Notes: a model not told the origin generated them from the sequence alone. 51,758 nt of DNA from Sphingomonas bacterium (GCF_028292965.1 NZ_JAQGLG010000205.1:1-51758); one strand, 5' to 3'. Positions 23,796 through 32,688 are shown, counted from the first letter of the stretch. Program-made: numbers and translations.

Positions 23796-25085
23796 ATGTC
23801 GGCCGGGACAAGCATTGGTTCGGGCGCCGGGGGCGAACGCGAGCGCTCGGCGATCGAATACACCATCCTGCGCGGCAGGCGGATGCTCGTCGTCGAGGAG
23901 GCGCTCAAGAACGAGAGCGGCCATTGGTATGAATATGTGAAGTCGGTCGCCGAGCTCAATCGACTGGCGGGCGCTGAGACCGTCGTGGTGTCGCATGTCG
24001 ATACCGACCCCGCCATTCGCCGTGAGATCGGCGCCCATGCGCTCTTTCCCTGGACCAGCTGGGACAATGTCTACCGCTACCCGCAGGCGTGGCGGCGCTA
24101 TCTCGGCATCGCCCACCACAATATCCGCGTTTACCGCGTGATGAGCCGCTTCGTGAAGCAGCATGGGCCGTTCGATATAGTGTTCGCGCCGACCGTGGCG
24201 ATCCATCATGTGCTAGGCTGGCGCTTGCTGATGGCGCGGCATGGCGGACGCGGGATCGGCCAGATCATCCTGCTGTTTCGCAACAATGCCGGCAGCTATG
24301 CCGATGACAGCAAGACCCCGGTGTTCAAGCGCTCGACCAACATCCTGAAATGGGCGCTGCAAAGCTTCCGGCCGCTGCTCGCGCGGGGGCGTGCGCGCTT
24401 CGCTACCGACAGCAAGAAGCTGGCGTTCGAGTATCGACACCTTTGCGGTATCGAACCGGAGGTGTTCCCCAGTCCGCGCATCGCACCGCCCGCGCCGCCG
24501 TCCCCACTGCTGCGCGCGCCGGGCGCGCCGGTGATCTTCAGCTGCCTCGGGCCGGCGCGATTCGAAAAGGGCATCGACGTGATGCAGGCGGCGATCGGGG
24601 CTTATCTCGAGCGCCATCCGCTAGGGCGGGCGCGCTTCGTGATTCAGTGGAACGATCCGATCCTCAATGCGGACGGCGCGCCCTATCTGCCCGACCCGGC
24701 ATTGCGCGCCGACCCCCGCGTCGAGTTGATCGAGCAGACGATGAGTAGCGCGGCCTATGACGCTGCGGTCGCGCGTACCGACTGCATGTTGTTGCCCTAT
24801 CGCCGCGCATCCTATTTCGCTCGGATCTCCGGCGTCGCGGTGGAGGCGGTCACGGCGGGCGTGCCGGTGATCTATACGCGCGATACCTGGAATGAGGATC
24901 TGGTGGTCGATCTCGGCGCCGGGATCGGTGTCGCCGATAATGACGTGAGCGGCCTGGCCGACGCGATCGCCACGATGGTCGAGGATTTCAATCGCTTCAG
25001 TGCCGAGGCCGTCGCCCGCGCCGACGCGGCGCGGCGCAGCCATTCGCCGATGGCGTTCGTGAGCAAGGCCTGGGGGCTCGATTGA
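23796..25085 (+). CDS. Glycosyltransferase, GT4-like
   Basis: A 429-residue GT-B type protein. ATG 23796 has a good ribosome site (gatggggaaat); ATG 23751 is the alternative and the track start 23511 runs antisense through the GMC gene. The C-terminal half has FSCLGPARFEKGIDVMQAA and LLPYRRASYFARISGVAVEAVTAGVPVIYT, the donor-binding region of GT4 enzymes. The N-terminal acceptor domain is less typical (LVVEEALKNESGHWYEYV). It probably adds one EPS sugar. A TTGA overlap couples it to the next glycosyltransferase. Confidence 0.8.
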   Translation: MSAGTSIGSGAGGERERSAIEYTILRGRRMLVVEEALKNESGHWYEYVKSVAELNRLAGAETVVVSHVDTDPAIRREIGAHALFPWTSWDNVYRYPQAWRRYLGIAHHNIRVYRVMSRFVKQHGPFDIVFAPTVAIHHVLGWRLLMARHGGRGIGQIILLFRNNAGSYADDSKTPVFKRSTNILKWALQSFRPLLARGRARFATDSKKLAFEYRHLCGIEPEVFPSPRIAPPAPPSPLLRAPGAPVIFSCLGPARFEKGIDVMQAAIGAYLERHPLGRARFVIQWNDPILNADGAPYLPDPALRADPRVELIEQTMSSAAYDAAVARTDCMLLPYRRASYFARISGVAVEAVTAGVPVIYTRDTWNEDLVVDLGAGIGVADNDVSGLADAIATMVEDFNRFSAEAVARADAARRSHSPMAFVSKAWGLD

Positions 25086-26320
25086 AAGACGCCCCCGCCG
25101 ATACGCCATGGGTCGTGTGCCAGTTGGGCGCACGCGAACATTATGTGCTGGCCCGGGCGCTGCATGAGCGCGGGCGGCTCAGCGCGCTGGTCACCGATAT
25201 CTGGTCGCGGCCCGGCTCGATCGCGGCGCGGTTGCCCGGCGGAATCGGTCGCCGGGTCGGCGAACGTTATGCCGAAGGGCTCGATGATGCCAGGGTGGAG
25301 GATATTACAACCGCGGCCCTCATCTACGAAGCGCGCCAGCGTATCGCCCGCGCGCCGCTCATGGGCTGGCCGACGATCATGCGACGCAATGCCTGGTTCC
25401 AACGTCGGGCCGTTGCGCGGCTGACGCAGTCGGGGGTGCTGCGCGCCAAGCCTGTCGTGTTCGCATACAGCTATGCCGCGCGCGACATTCTGCGCGTTGC
25501 GAAGGAAGCCGGATGCCTGACGGTGTTGGGCCAGATCGATCCGGCGATCACCGAGGAGGATATCGTCGCGGCCGCGACCGCGGCACATCCCGAACTTCAG
25601 GCCGATTGGCAGCGCGCGCCCGAGAGCTATTGGTCGGCCTGGCGGCAGGAATGCGCGGTCGCCGATTGCATTATAGTGAATTCGTCCTGGGCACGCGACG
25701 GGCTGGTCGCCGCCGGCGTTGCCGCCGACAAGCTGCGGGTGGTGCCTCTCGCCTATGATGGCGCTGCGCGCGATGCGTCGCGAACCTATCCCGCGCTATT
25801 CGATGCGGCGCGGCCGTTGCGGCTGTTGTTCCTAGGTTCGCTGATCGTTCGCAAGGGCATTGCCGCATTGATCGCGGCAACCCGCCTGTTGCGCGATGCC
25901 CCGGTCGAGTTCCATCTCGTCGGCCAGACTGATATTGCCTTTCCCGACGATGTCGTGGCCAATCCCAGGGTGATCCGGCACGGCCCTGCGTCACGCGGCA
26001 CGGTCAATGCGCATTATGCCCAGGCGGATGCGTTCATCTTGCCCAGCCTATCCGACGGATTCGGTCTGACCATGCTCGAGGCGATGGCCTTCGGTTTGCC
26101 CGTGATCGCCTCGCGACATTGCGGTGACGTGGTCAGCGACGGCGTGGATGGCATATTGCTCGACGACGTGTCGGGCGCGGGGATCGCCGCCGCCGTCACG
26201 CGTCTCCTCGCCGAACCGGCACGCCTGCCGGCCATGTCGCGCGCGGCGCGCGAGCGTGTGGCGGCGTTCCGCCCGTCCACCATCTGCGACGAGCTGATCG
26301 AGGCGGCCGGTGAGCGCTAG
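25082..26320 (+). CDS. Glycosyltransferase family 4
   Basis: A 412-residue GT-B enzyme with LLFLGSLIVRKGIAALIAAT (donor domain entry) and ADAFILPSLSDGFGLTMLEAMAFGLPVIAS, including the E-x7-E pattern that holds the nucleotide sugar. TTG 25082 overlaps the upstream stop, and the C-terminus overlaps the next gene by 11 bases, so three glycosyltransferases are tightly coupled. Donor and acceptor are unknown. Confidence 0.88.
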   Translation: MKDAPADTPWVVCQLGAREHYVLARALHERGRLSALVTDIWSRPGSIAARLPGGIGRRVGERYAEGLDDARVEDITTAALIYEARQRIARAPLMGWPTIMRRNAWFQRRAVARLTQSGVLRAKPVVFAYSYAARDILRVAKEAGCLTVLGQIDPAITEEDIVAAATAAHPELQADWQRAPESYWSAWRQECAVADCIIVNSSWARDGLVAAGVAADKLRVVPLAYDGAARDASRTYPALFDAARPLRLLFLGSLIVRKGIAALIAATRLLRDAPVEFHLVGQTDIAFPDDVVANPRVIRHGPASRGTVNAHYAQADAFILPSLSDGFGLTMLEAMAFGLPVIASRHCGDVVSDGVDGILLDDVSGAGIAAAVTRLLAEPARLPAMSRAARERVAAFRPSTICDELIEAAGER

Positions 26321-27485
26321 GCCGATCCTGCTCTTCTCGCGTTCGGTCGATGGCGGCATCTCGGAATATATGCACGCCCAGGGCAATGAGCTGGCGCGTC
26401 GCGGCCTGGCGGTGGTGGTGCTCGCGCCGCGGCGTTTCCTCTCGGCGCATCCGGTCCGTGGGTATGTCGCGCATGCGCTGCCGGCCGTGCCCGATGGGAT
26501 TCAGTCGCGACTGCTGCGGCGTGCGCTGTTCGTGGTGCTCGCGATCCTCAATCCCTTCATCCTTGCCTGGCATGTCGTGCGGCTGCGCCCGCGCTTCGTG
26601 CTGCTCGATTCGATGAGCGAGCTGTTCGCGCCGCTCTGGGCATGGCCGCACCGGCTGCTCGCCCGTTTCGGCGGCGTGCGATATGTCGCGACGCTGCACG
26701 ATCCGGTGCGTGAGCGTGCGCTGGGCGCGGAATGGTGGCACCGGTGGTCGCTGCGTGCGGCCTATGCGCCTTTGGCGATCGGTCTGGTTCATGATCTTGC
26801 GACGGCGAAAAAGGCCGGGGTGCCGGCCCATGTCCGCCTCGTCGAAGTGCCACACGGCATTTTTCCGGTAACCGCGGACGGGTCGGGCGTCGACCTGCGC
26901 GCCACGCTCGGCATCGAATCGGAGGCGCCGGTAGCGCTGTCGTTCGGCTATGTCGTCGATCGCAAGAATCTCGGCCTCGCGATCGATGCGCTGGCTGCGG
27001 TGCCTGAATTGCACCTGATCATCGCCGGCCGTCGCGGTTCCACGCAGGATCGCTCGCCTGAATCCTACGAGGCGCAGGCCGAACAGCTTGGCGTGGCCGA
27101 TCGATGCCATATCGTCGATCGCTTCATCGACGATGCCGAACTCGGTCGTTTCTTTGGAGCGGCGGATTTCCTGCTGATGACCTATACGGGTGCCTTCGTG
27201 TCGCAGAGCGGCGTGCTGCACGTCGCGGCGAACTGGAGCCGTCCGGTGCTCGCCTCTGGTGGGCCGGGGCCGATGGTGGAGACGGTGCGTCGCTACAAGC
27301 TGGGAGAAGTCGTGGAGCCGGATTCGGTCGAAGCACTGGCTGACGGCATGCGGCGCATGATCGGCCGCAGCGATTCGGCCGCGGATAGCGAGGCGTGGCA
27401 GCGGTTCCGCGACGAGGCGTCATGGGCGCGCAACGTCGATCTGCTGCTGGCTGCCGTCGATCAACTGCCGGGGGAGGGCGCATGA
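26310..27485 (+). CDS. Glycosyltransferase, GT-B/GT4-like
   Basis: A 391-residue protein, GTG start inside the previous gene. The N-terminal domain has ILLFSRSVDGGISEYMHAQGNEL and RYVATLHDPVRER; the C-terminal domain has ALSFGYVVDRKNLGLAIDAL and LIIAGRRGST, with ADFLLMTYTGAFVSQSGVLHVAANWSRPVLAS as the donor pocket. The acidic E-x7-E motif is not obvious, so it may be a diverged member. It is coupled by ATGA to the acyltransferase that follows, suggesting a sugar that is then O-acylated. Confidence 0.8.
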   Translation: MSARPILLFSRSVDGGISEYMHAQGNELARRGLAVVVLAPRRFLSAHPVRGYVAHALPAVPDGIQSRLLRRALFVVLAILNPFILAWHVVRLRPRFVLLDSMSELFAPLWAWPHRLLARFGGVRYVATLHDPVRERALGAEWWHRWSLRAAYAPLAIGLVHDLATAKKAGVPAHVRLVEVPHGIFPVTADGSGVDLRATLGIESEAPVALSFGYVVDRKNLGLAIDALAAVPELHLIIAGRRGSTQDRSPESYEAQAEQLGVADRCHIVDRFIDDAELGRFFGAADFLLMTYTGAFVSQSGVLHVAANWSRPVLASGGPGPMVETVRRYKLGEVVEPDSVEALADGMRRMIGRSDSAADSEAWQRFRDEASWARNVDLLLAAVDQLPGEGA

Positions 27486-28021
27486 CGTTTCGTGTCTGGC
27501 TGGGTGCCGTGCTTGCCTGGAGCTATAACGACCTGATCGGGCGAATCCCGTCGCGCACGCTGCGCCATCTGTTCCTGCGTTTCTGGCTGCGCGAACTGGC
27601 GGCAGGTGCCGGCGTGCAGTTGCGTTGTCGCTTCCTCAACGGCCGCAAGGTGACGTTGGGGCCACGCACGGTAATCAATTTCGGCTGCCTGCTCGACGGG
27701 CGGCACTATCCGATCGTCACCGGCAGCGACGTGTCGATCGGCCCCGAGGCGTCGATCCTCACGCTCGGGCACGATCCGCAATCCGGCGATTTCGCGACGA
27801 AGGGCGGGCCGGTGACGATCGGCGATCGCGCCTGGATCGCCTATCGCGCGGTGATCCTGCCGGGTGTGACGATCGGCGAAGGCGCGGTGGTTGCTGCCGG
27901 TGCGGTGGTGACGGCGGATGTCGCGCCCTACACCATCGTCGGCGGCAATCCGGCGCGTGAGATCGGCAAGCGCAGCGAGGCACTTAGCTACCGCCTTACC
28001 TATCAGCCATGGCTGACCTGA
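27482..28021 (+). CDS. Hexapeptide-repeat O-acyltransferase (WcaF/NodL-like)
   Basis: The 179-residue protein has left-handed beta-helix hexapeptides (ISI-like DVSIGPEASIL, VTIGDRAWIAYRAVILPGVTIGEGAVVAAGAVVTADV) and ends PYTIVGGNPAREIGKR, the usual close of maltose/galactoside acetyltransferase-type enzymes. His in LTLGHDPQS is the likely catalytic base. ATG 27482 overlaps the upstream stop (ATGA); the track start 27395 is within the glycosyltransferase. It probably transfers acetyl from acetyl-CoA to a sugar hydroxyl of the EPS unit. Confidence 0.87.
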   Translation: MTFRVWLGAVLAWSYNDLIGRIPSRTLRHLFLRFWLRELAAGAGVQLRCRFLNGRKVTLGPRTVINFGCLLDGRHYPIVTGSDVSIGPEASILTLGHDPQSGDFATKGGPVTIGDRAWIAYRAVILPGVTIGEGAVVAAGAVVTADVAPYTIVGGNPAREIGKRSEALSYRLTYQPWLT

Positions 28022-28103
28022 CGCCGTTGTTGTTGCATCGCAGCGAAAGTTCGCGGATAGAACCGTGACCAAGTGATCTGCCGGGTGGCGTAGGGGGAAG
28101 AGC

Positions 28104-28121
28104 ATGGCGGCGCCGGCATGA
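28104..28121 (+). CDS. Possible five-codon leader minicistron before the NUDIX gene
   Basis: ATG 28104 is preceded by the best ribosome site in the gap (taggggga, about 8 bases before). It encodes only MAAPA and ends in an ATGA overlap with the NUDIX start at 28118. The strong site fits this ATG better than the NUDIX ATG, so ribosomes may reach the enzyme by re-initiation. It may equally be chance. Confidence 0.2.
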   Translation: MAAPA

Positions 28122-28660
28122 GCGATGCGTGGACGGTGCTCGATCGCGCCGAGTTATTCTCCGCCGAACCCTATGTGTCGATCGCGCGCGAGCGGGTGCG
28201 CACCGCGTCCGGCACGGTGATCGATGATTTCTACCGTGTCGAACTAGCCACCTTCGCGCTGTGCGTTCCGCAATTGCCGAGCGGCGAGATCATTACCCTG
28301 TGGGAATATAAGCATGGCGCGCGGCGTTTTGGGCTAGGCTTCCCGGCTGGCTTTGTTGAGGTCGACGAGACACCCGACCATGCGTGTGGCCGCGAATTGA
28401 CCGAGGAAACCGGCTATCGCGCTGGCAGCCTCGAGCCGCTCGGCAGCTATGTCGACAATGGCAACCAGCGCGGATCGCTGGGGCATTATTTCTTCGCGCG
28501 TGATTGCGTGCGCGTCACCGAACCGCTCGTCGACGAACTGGAGGTCGCCGAAATCCGTCTGTTGCGGCCCAACGCGATCGATCGGGCATTGGCCGAGGGG
28601 CAGTTCAGCGTGATCCACCATGTCGCGGCCTGGGCGCTGGCGCGTCCGCACCTCGGTTGA
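28118..28660 (+). CDS. NUDIX hydrolase (ADP-ribose/nucleotide-sugar pyrophosphatase type)
   Basis: A 180-residue enzyme with an intact Nudix box: GFVEVDETPDHACGRELTEETGY, which gives the G-x5-E-x7-REU-x-EE-x-GU pattern that binds metal and cleaves a nucleoside diphosphate bond. The preceding FGLGFPAGFVE is like ADP-ribose or nucleotide-sugar pyrophosphatases. Its place between an acyltransferase and a glycosyltransferase gene suggests control of a nucleotide-sugar pool, but this is inference. The start codon lacks its own strong ribosome site (see the minicistron at 28104). Confidence 0.87.
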   Translation: MSDAWTVLDRAELFSAEPYVSIARERVRTASGTVIDDFYRVELATFALCVPQLPSGEIITLWEYKHGARRFGLGFPAGFVEVDETPDHACGRELTEETGYRAGSLEPLGSYVDNGNQRGSLGHYFFARDCVRVTEPLVDELEVAEIRLLRPNAIDRALAEGQFSVIHHVAAWALARPHLG

Positions 28661-28668
28661 TCCGCGGC

Positions 28669-29892
28669 ATGACCGTCACTCCTTCCGCCGTCGCGATCTA
28701 TTTTCGCATGTTCAGTCCCTACATCCTCGCGCGTATCAACGGCGCAGCCGCGCGCATGCCGGTGATCGGAATCGAAGGATCCCGGCGCAGCACCGTCTAT
28801 GCCTGGGAACCGCGCGTCGGCGAGGAGCGGTTCGCGCGGCGAACCTTGTTCAGCGACGGCGCAATCGACGACAAGCCGGCGGTGGAGATGGTCGACGCGG
28901 TGCGCAAGGCACTGGACGAGACGGATCCTGAGGTGGTGTGCATCACCGGCTGGTCGCATAGCGAGGCGCTGGCGATGCTGTCATGGGCGCGCGAGCGCGG
29001 GCGGCCGGTGGTGATGATGTCGGAATCCACCGCGCACGACGCCACACGGAGCTTTCTGCGTGAGGCGATCAAGCGCCATATCGTCGGGCTGTGCGATGCT
29101 GCACTGGTCGGCGGCAAGGCACAGCGCGCCTATGTCGAGGCGCTCGGTATGCCGGCCAAGCGGATATTCATCGGCTATGACGCCGTCGACAACGACTTCT
29201 TCGCAGCCGGCGCGGCGATCGCGCGGAGCGATGCGGCGGCGACGCGCGCGCGTCTGGGCCTGCCCGAGCATTATTTCCTCACCTCGTGCCGGTTCATCGC
29301 CAAGAAGAACCTCGCGCGGCTGCTTGATGCCTTTGCCGCCTATCGCGCCGCTGTCGGCATCGGCGCATGGCATCTGGTGCTGGTGGGCGACGGTGAATTG
29401 CGCGCCGAACTGGAGGCGCAGGCACAAGCGCTGGGCATCCGTGATGCGGTTCATTTCATGGGCTTTCGCCAATATGACGACCTGCCGGCCTTTTACGGGT
29501 TGGCCGGTGGTTTCGTGCATGTCAGCACGGTTGAGCAATGGGGCCTGGTGGTCAACGAGGCGCTGGCTGCCGGCTTGCCGGTGGTCGTGTCGCGGACATC
29601 CGGATGCGTCGGGGACCTGGTAGATGAAGGCGTCAATGGCTGGACGGTCGATCCGTTCGATGTCGCCGCGATCACCGCACGGCTCACCGACCTTGCCGCA
29701 CCGGCCACCGATCGCGCCGCGATGGGCCTGGCGAGCGCGCGGATCGTTGCCGATTACGGGCCGGACCGTTTCGGTGACGGCCTGGCGGCGGCGATCGAAA
29801 GCGTCCGCGGGGCGGCCCCGCGCCGTGCGGGGTGGCTATCGCGCTTGTTACTGGCGCGACTCGCCGCGAGGAACACACGCGACGGGGGATGA
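28669..29892 (+). CDS. Glycosyltransferase family 4
   Basis: A 407-residue GT-B enzyme. ATG 28669 (MTVTPSAVAIYFRMF) lies just after the NUDIX stop; TTG 28657 is a coupled alternative and the track start 28504 is a shadow extension. Donor-domain motifs are YFLTSCRFIAKKNLARLLDAF, LVLVGDGELRAELE and GFVHVSTVEQWGLVVNEALAAGLPVVVS, with the E-x7-E pair. It adds one EPS sugar of unknown type. Confidence 0.88.
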   Translation: MTVTPSAVAIYFRMFSPYILARINGAAARMPVIGIEGSRRSTVYAWEPRVGEERFARRTLFSDGAIDDKPAVEMVDAVRKALDETDPEVVCITGWSHSEALAMLSWARERGRPVVMMSESTAHDATRSFLREAIKRHIVGLCDAALVGGKAQRAYVEALGMPAKRIFIGYDAVDNDFFAAGAAIARSDAAATRARLGLPEHYFLTSCRFIAKKNLARLLDAFAAYRAAVGIGAWHLVLVGDGELRAELEAQAQALGIRDAVHFMGFRQYDDLPAFYGLAGGFVHVSTVEQWGLVVNEALAAGLPVVVSRTSGCVGDLVDEGVNGWTVDPFDVAAITARLTDLAAPATDRAAMGLASARIVADYGPDRFGDGLAAAIESVRGAAPRRAGWLSRLLLARLAARNTRDGG

Positions 29893-29997
29893 ATGCAGAT
29901 ATTTAGGGTCGCGAGCGAGCGTGATAGCGCTTACAGCCCCAGACGCTGTTGCGTGGGGAATCTGCGCCCGGCCAACGCGATGGAGGCGGTTGGATGA
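29893..29997 (+). CDS. Possible 34-codon leader ORF coupled to the wzy-like gene
   Basis: Directly after the glycosyltransferase stop (TGA-ATG), a 34-codon frame with a gggggat ribosome site reads MQIFRVASERD to NAMEAVG and ends in an ATGA overlap with the polymerase start at 29994. It exactly fills the gap. No similarity is recognised and base composition is ordinary. It could be a leader peptide, a relic, or chance; the polymerase has its own ggaggcgg site. Confidence 0.25.
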   Translation: MQIFRVASERDSAYSPRRCCVGNLRPANAMEAVG

Positions 29998-31412
29998 ATG
30001 CGGCTATGGTCAATCAGCCTTGGGTTGCGCCGGCGAACCCGCGTTTCAAATTATTCTCGACCCTGGCGGTCTGCTTTGGTTCGCTCATCATCTATTTTAC
30101 GATGCCGACGGATACGACCGAACTGGTGACCTATCGTTATTGTGCGTACGGACTGCTGGTCGTGCTGGGTGTAGCGCTTGGGGTTGAGGGTCTTGCCGGG
30201 GTTCGATCGTTGGCACGCGTCGATGTCGTCGCCCTATGGACGCTTTATTTCTTGACCTTCGCCGAATTTCTTCATCCGCACGTGCGCATTCTTTACACAG
30301 CCGCCACGGGCGACGCCGGCGTTGCGTGTGGTTTGGCCTTGGTCGGATTCGTTGGTATTGCGGTAGGCAGGCATATCGAAGTGCCTATCCGCGCGCGGCC
30401 CGAGCGGGCCAGGCTTCCGGAAATATCCCCGGCCAGCCTGCTTCGTATTTTTTTCCTGTTTTCATTCTTGGGTTATTTATATGTTCTGCTGACCACATCA
30501 TTTAATCCGTTCGAGATTTTTAGCTCATTGCTTCAGCAGCGCTTCGATCGTCCGTGGCAGAGAAATCAAGTTGGTGGCTGGGTATCTTTTTTGACCGAGC
30601 TAAACTTACTTCTTTATATTGTGGCGGCATTTGGTGGTCTCATTTTTGCTAATGCCAAATACTATGGGTTAAGCTCTAGGATCTCGGTCCTTGCCTTGCT
30701 TACATTCATGGCGTATTTTGATTTCTGTGAGGGTGCTCGTAATATACTTCTTATCAAGGCAGGATTGTTTCTGTGCACTTTCTTTATTGCCAGCCGCGAA
30801 ACACATACTGCCCGCCTCCTGATTACGGCGGCAGCTAGCATAGCATTGTTATGGGTGGTTTCCGGCTACATGTTGGATTTTCGCAACCAAGGATTGGGAA
30901 GTTATATTTCTACTGGTGCGGCGCAGCAACAGGATGATGGTTTCATGATCGACAACAACATGGTGTCGATTGCTCGCGTTGTCGGCGTCTTTCCTGACAC
31001 ATACCCATTTCCCGGTAGCGACATCGTTGTGCAGATGTTCACGAAGTGGATTCCTCGCGCACTATGGTCCGGTAAACCGGTTGCTTGGTCGACCAGCATC
31101 GAGGATGCATTGGCGACGGGCGGCGGCTATACGATCGCGGTGACCTGTGTGGGTGAAGCGTATCTTATTGCGGGTTATCCGAGCCTCATTGTCATTTCGT
31201 TGTTGATCGGAGCACTGACCTCGTGGTGGAATCGCGTTGGATTTGCTGCGCAGACCAATCTCGATCTTGTTTACTACGCCAGCGGCTTCTTCGCTGCCGC
31301 ACTGGGCATGCGCAGCCTTCAGTTTGTGTCGATCGCGATCGTGCCAACGTTGGCTTTATATATTTGTGGGCGAGTAATGTCTAATCCTAGATCAAGACTC
31401 TATAAGGCATGA
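29994..31412 (+). CDS. Oligosaccharide repeat-unit polymerase (Wzy-like)
   Basis: A 472-residue polytopic protein with about ten or more hydrophobic segments and a periplasmic loop (MLDFRNQGLGSYIS, then WIPRALWSGKPVAWS). The end, VTCVGEAYLIAGYPSLIVISLLIGAL, is typical of Wzy polymerases that join flipped repeat units at the periplasmic face. ATG 29994 follows ggaggcggttgg; the track start 29949 is upstream. From about 30400 the base composition is clearly more AT-rich than the surrounding genes, which suggests recent acquisition, as is common for wzy. It is distinct from the ligase-family protein at 9479. Confidence 0.85.
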   Translation: MNAAMVNQPWVAPANPRFKLFSTLAVCFGSLIIYFTMPTDTTELVTYRYCAYGLLVVLGVALGVEGLAGVRSLARVDVVALWTLYFLTFAEFLHPHVRILYTAATGDAGVACGLALVGFVGIAVGRHIEVPIRARPERARLPEISPASLLRIFFLFSFLGYLYVLLTTSFNPFEIFSSLLQQRFDRPWQRNQVGGWVSFLTELNLLLYIVAAFGGLIFANAKYYGLSSRISVLALLTFMAYFDFCEGARNILLIKAGLFLCTFFIASRETHTARLLITAAASIALLWVVSGYMLDFRNQGLGSYISTGAAQQQDDGFMIDNNMVSIARVVGVFPDTYPFPGSDIVVQMFTKWIPRALWSGKPVAWSTSIEDALATGGGYTIAVTCVGEAYLIAGYPSLIVISLLIGALTSWWNRVGFAAQTNLDLVYYASGFFAAALGMRSLQFVSIAIVPTLALYICGRVMSNPRSRLYKA

Positions 31413-31524
31413 TATAATGCTGTTAGATTAACCGCCGCTGCTTACCTAGCAAGGTCACCGATGTTAAATTAATCGATTCGGAATAATTGAATAACCTATC
31501 ACTATTGAGCGAATTTATATTAAC
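31413..31524. other. AT-rich intergenic spacer
   Basis: These 112 bases (for example gttaaattaatcgattc) are far more AT-rich than the window average and continue the low-GC zone of the polymerase gene. No clear terminator or ribosome site for the next gene is visible, but a promoter is possible. Confidence 0.5.
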
Positions 31525-32688
31525 GTGAGTAATATATTGACTGACGAATATCGAGAAGATAAAAATAGGATGCCGCATCTTGATATGATTCGTGGCCTTG
31601 CTGCCGTTGAAGTTGCCATTGGGCATCTGCGAGCATTTTTTTTCGTGGATTATGAACAGAGCCACGGCGGCTTGATGGCGAGGATATTCTATACGGTTAG
31701 CGGCTTGCATCATGAGGCCGTAATGATTTTTTTCGTGCTGAGTGGATTTCTGGTCGGCGGCAGCATCATTCGATTGAACCGAAGTGGCAAGTGGCGCTGG
31801 CAGAATTATCTTTTACGACGCCTGTGCCGCTTGTGGATCGTGATCATACCTGCATTGCTGCTGACCTTGATCTGGGACTCGCTTGGTGCACGCCTCAATC
31901 CCGCTGGCTATCAAGGCGCTTTTTATCCCCAGTTGTTGAGCGGTCCGATTGCGGGAAACGATTTGTCGCTAAAGGCCTTCGTCGGCAATCTGTTGTTTTT
32001 GCAGCGGATCGTCGTTCACTGCTTCGGCACCAACGGACCGATCTGGAGTCTCGCTAACGAGTTCTGGTATTACCTTCTGTTTCCACTTGGATTACAAGTC
32101 GTACTGCGCAAGGAGTCGCTTCTCGCAAGGGCCGCGGCTGTGGTTTTGCTCGGCGCGATTTATGCGCTTCTGCCCGCCTCGATCCTGTTATATGGCTCGG
32201 TATGGCTATTTGGCGTGCTCGCCTTTCTTGCGCTCGATCATCCGGCGACATCGCGCTCGGCATCGCACTGGCTGGTAGGCGTTGTTGCCTTGATCGCACT
32301 AGTCGCGGCGTTGCTCGCCAGCCGTGCGCGATTGCACTTCGACAATGATTTCGTCATAGGCGCCGCCTTCGCGATTGCGCTGCCATTCATGGCGCGGGTC
32401 GGAGCATCCTCGAGAGCTTATCGGCGGACTGGCTTCGCCCTGTCGGAAATGTCGTACACGCTTTACCTTGTCCACTTTCCGCTATTGGCTTTCGCCTACT
32501 TCACCTTGGCGGCGCCCGGCCAGTGGCAGTTCAGCCTGATCTCCATCGCCATGTTCGCGGGCATCCTGCTCTTGGTGATGGTCTATGCTATGGCGATCTG
32601 GTGGCTGTTCGAACGCAACACGGATCGCCTTCGCGCGTTTGTCGTGCAATGTCTTCAACGTGCCGGATGGCGGCGAACCTATGCCTGA
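31525..32688 (+). CDS. Membrane O-acyltransferase (acyltransferase 3 family)
   Basis: A 387-residue integral membrane protein with about ten hydrophobic segments. The opening HLDMIRGLAAVEVAIGHLRAFF has the R-G-x-A and conserved His typical of acyltransferase-3/OafA-type proteins, followed by FVLSGFLVGGSIIR and, near the end, SYTLYLVHFPLLAF. These move acetyl or other acyl groups to extracytoplasmic sugars. The start is uncertain: GTG 31525 has no clear ribosome site, and ATG 31570 begins just before the conserved region. The 5' part is AT-rich, and the 3' part returns to high GC. Confidence 0.87.
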   Translation: MSNILTDEYREDKNRMPHLDMIRGLAAVEVAIGHLRAFFFVDYEQSHGGLMARIFYTVSGLHHEAVMIFFVLSGFLVGGSIIRLNRSGKWRWQNYLLRRLCRLWIVIIPALLLTLIWDSLGARLNPAGYQGAFYPQLLSGPIAGNDLSLKAFVGNLLFLQRIVVHCFGTNGPIWSLANEFWYYLLFPLGLQVVLRKESLLARAAAVVLLGAIYALLPASILLYGSVWLFGVLAFLALDHPATSRSASHWLVGVVALIALVAALLASRARLHFDNDFVIGAAFAIALPFMARVGASSRAYRRTGFALSEMSYTLYLVHFPLLAFAYFTLAAPGQWQFSLISIAMFAGILLLVMVYAMAIWWLFERNTDRLRAFVVQCLQRAGWRRTYA

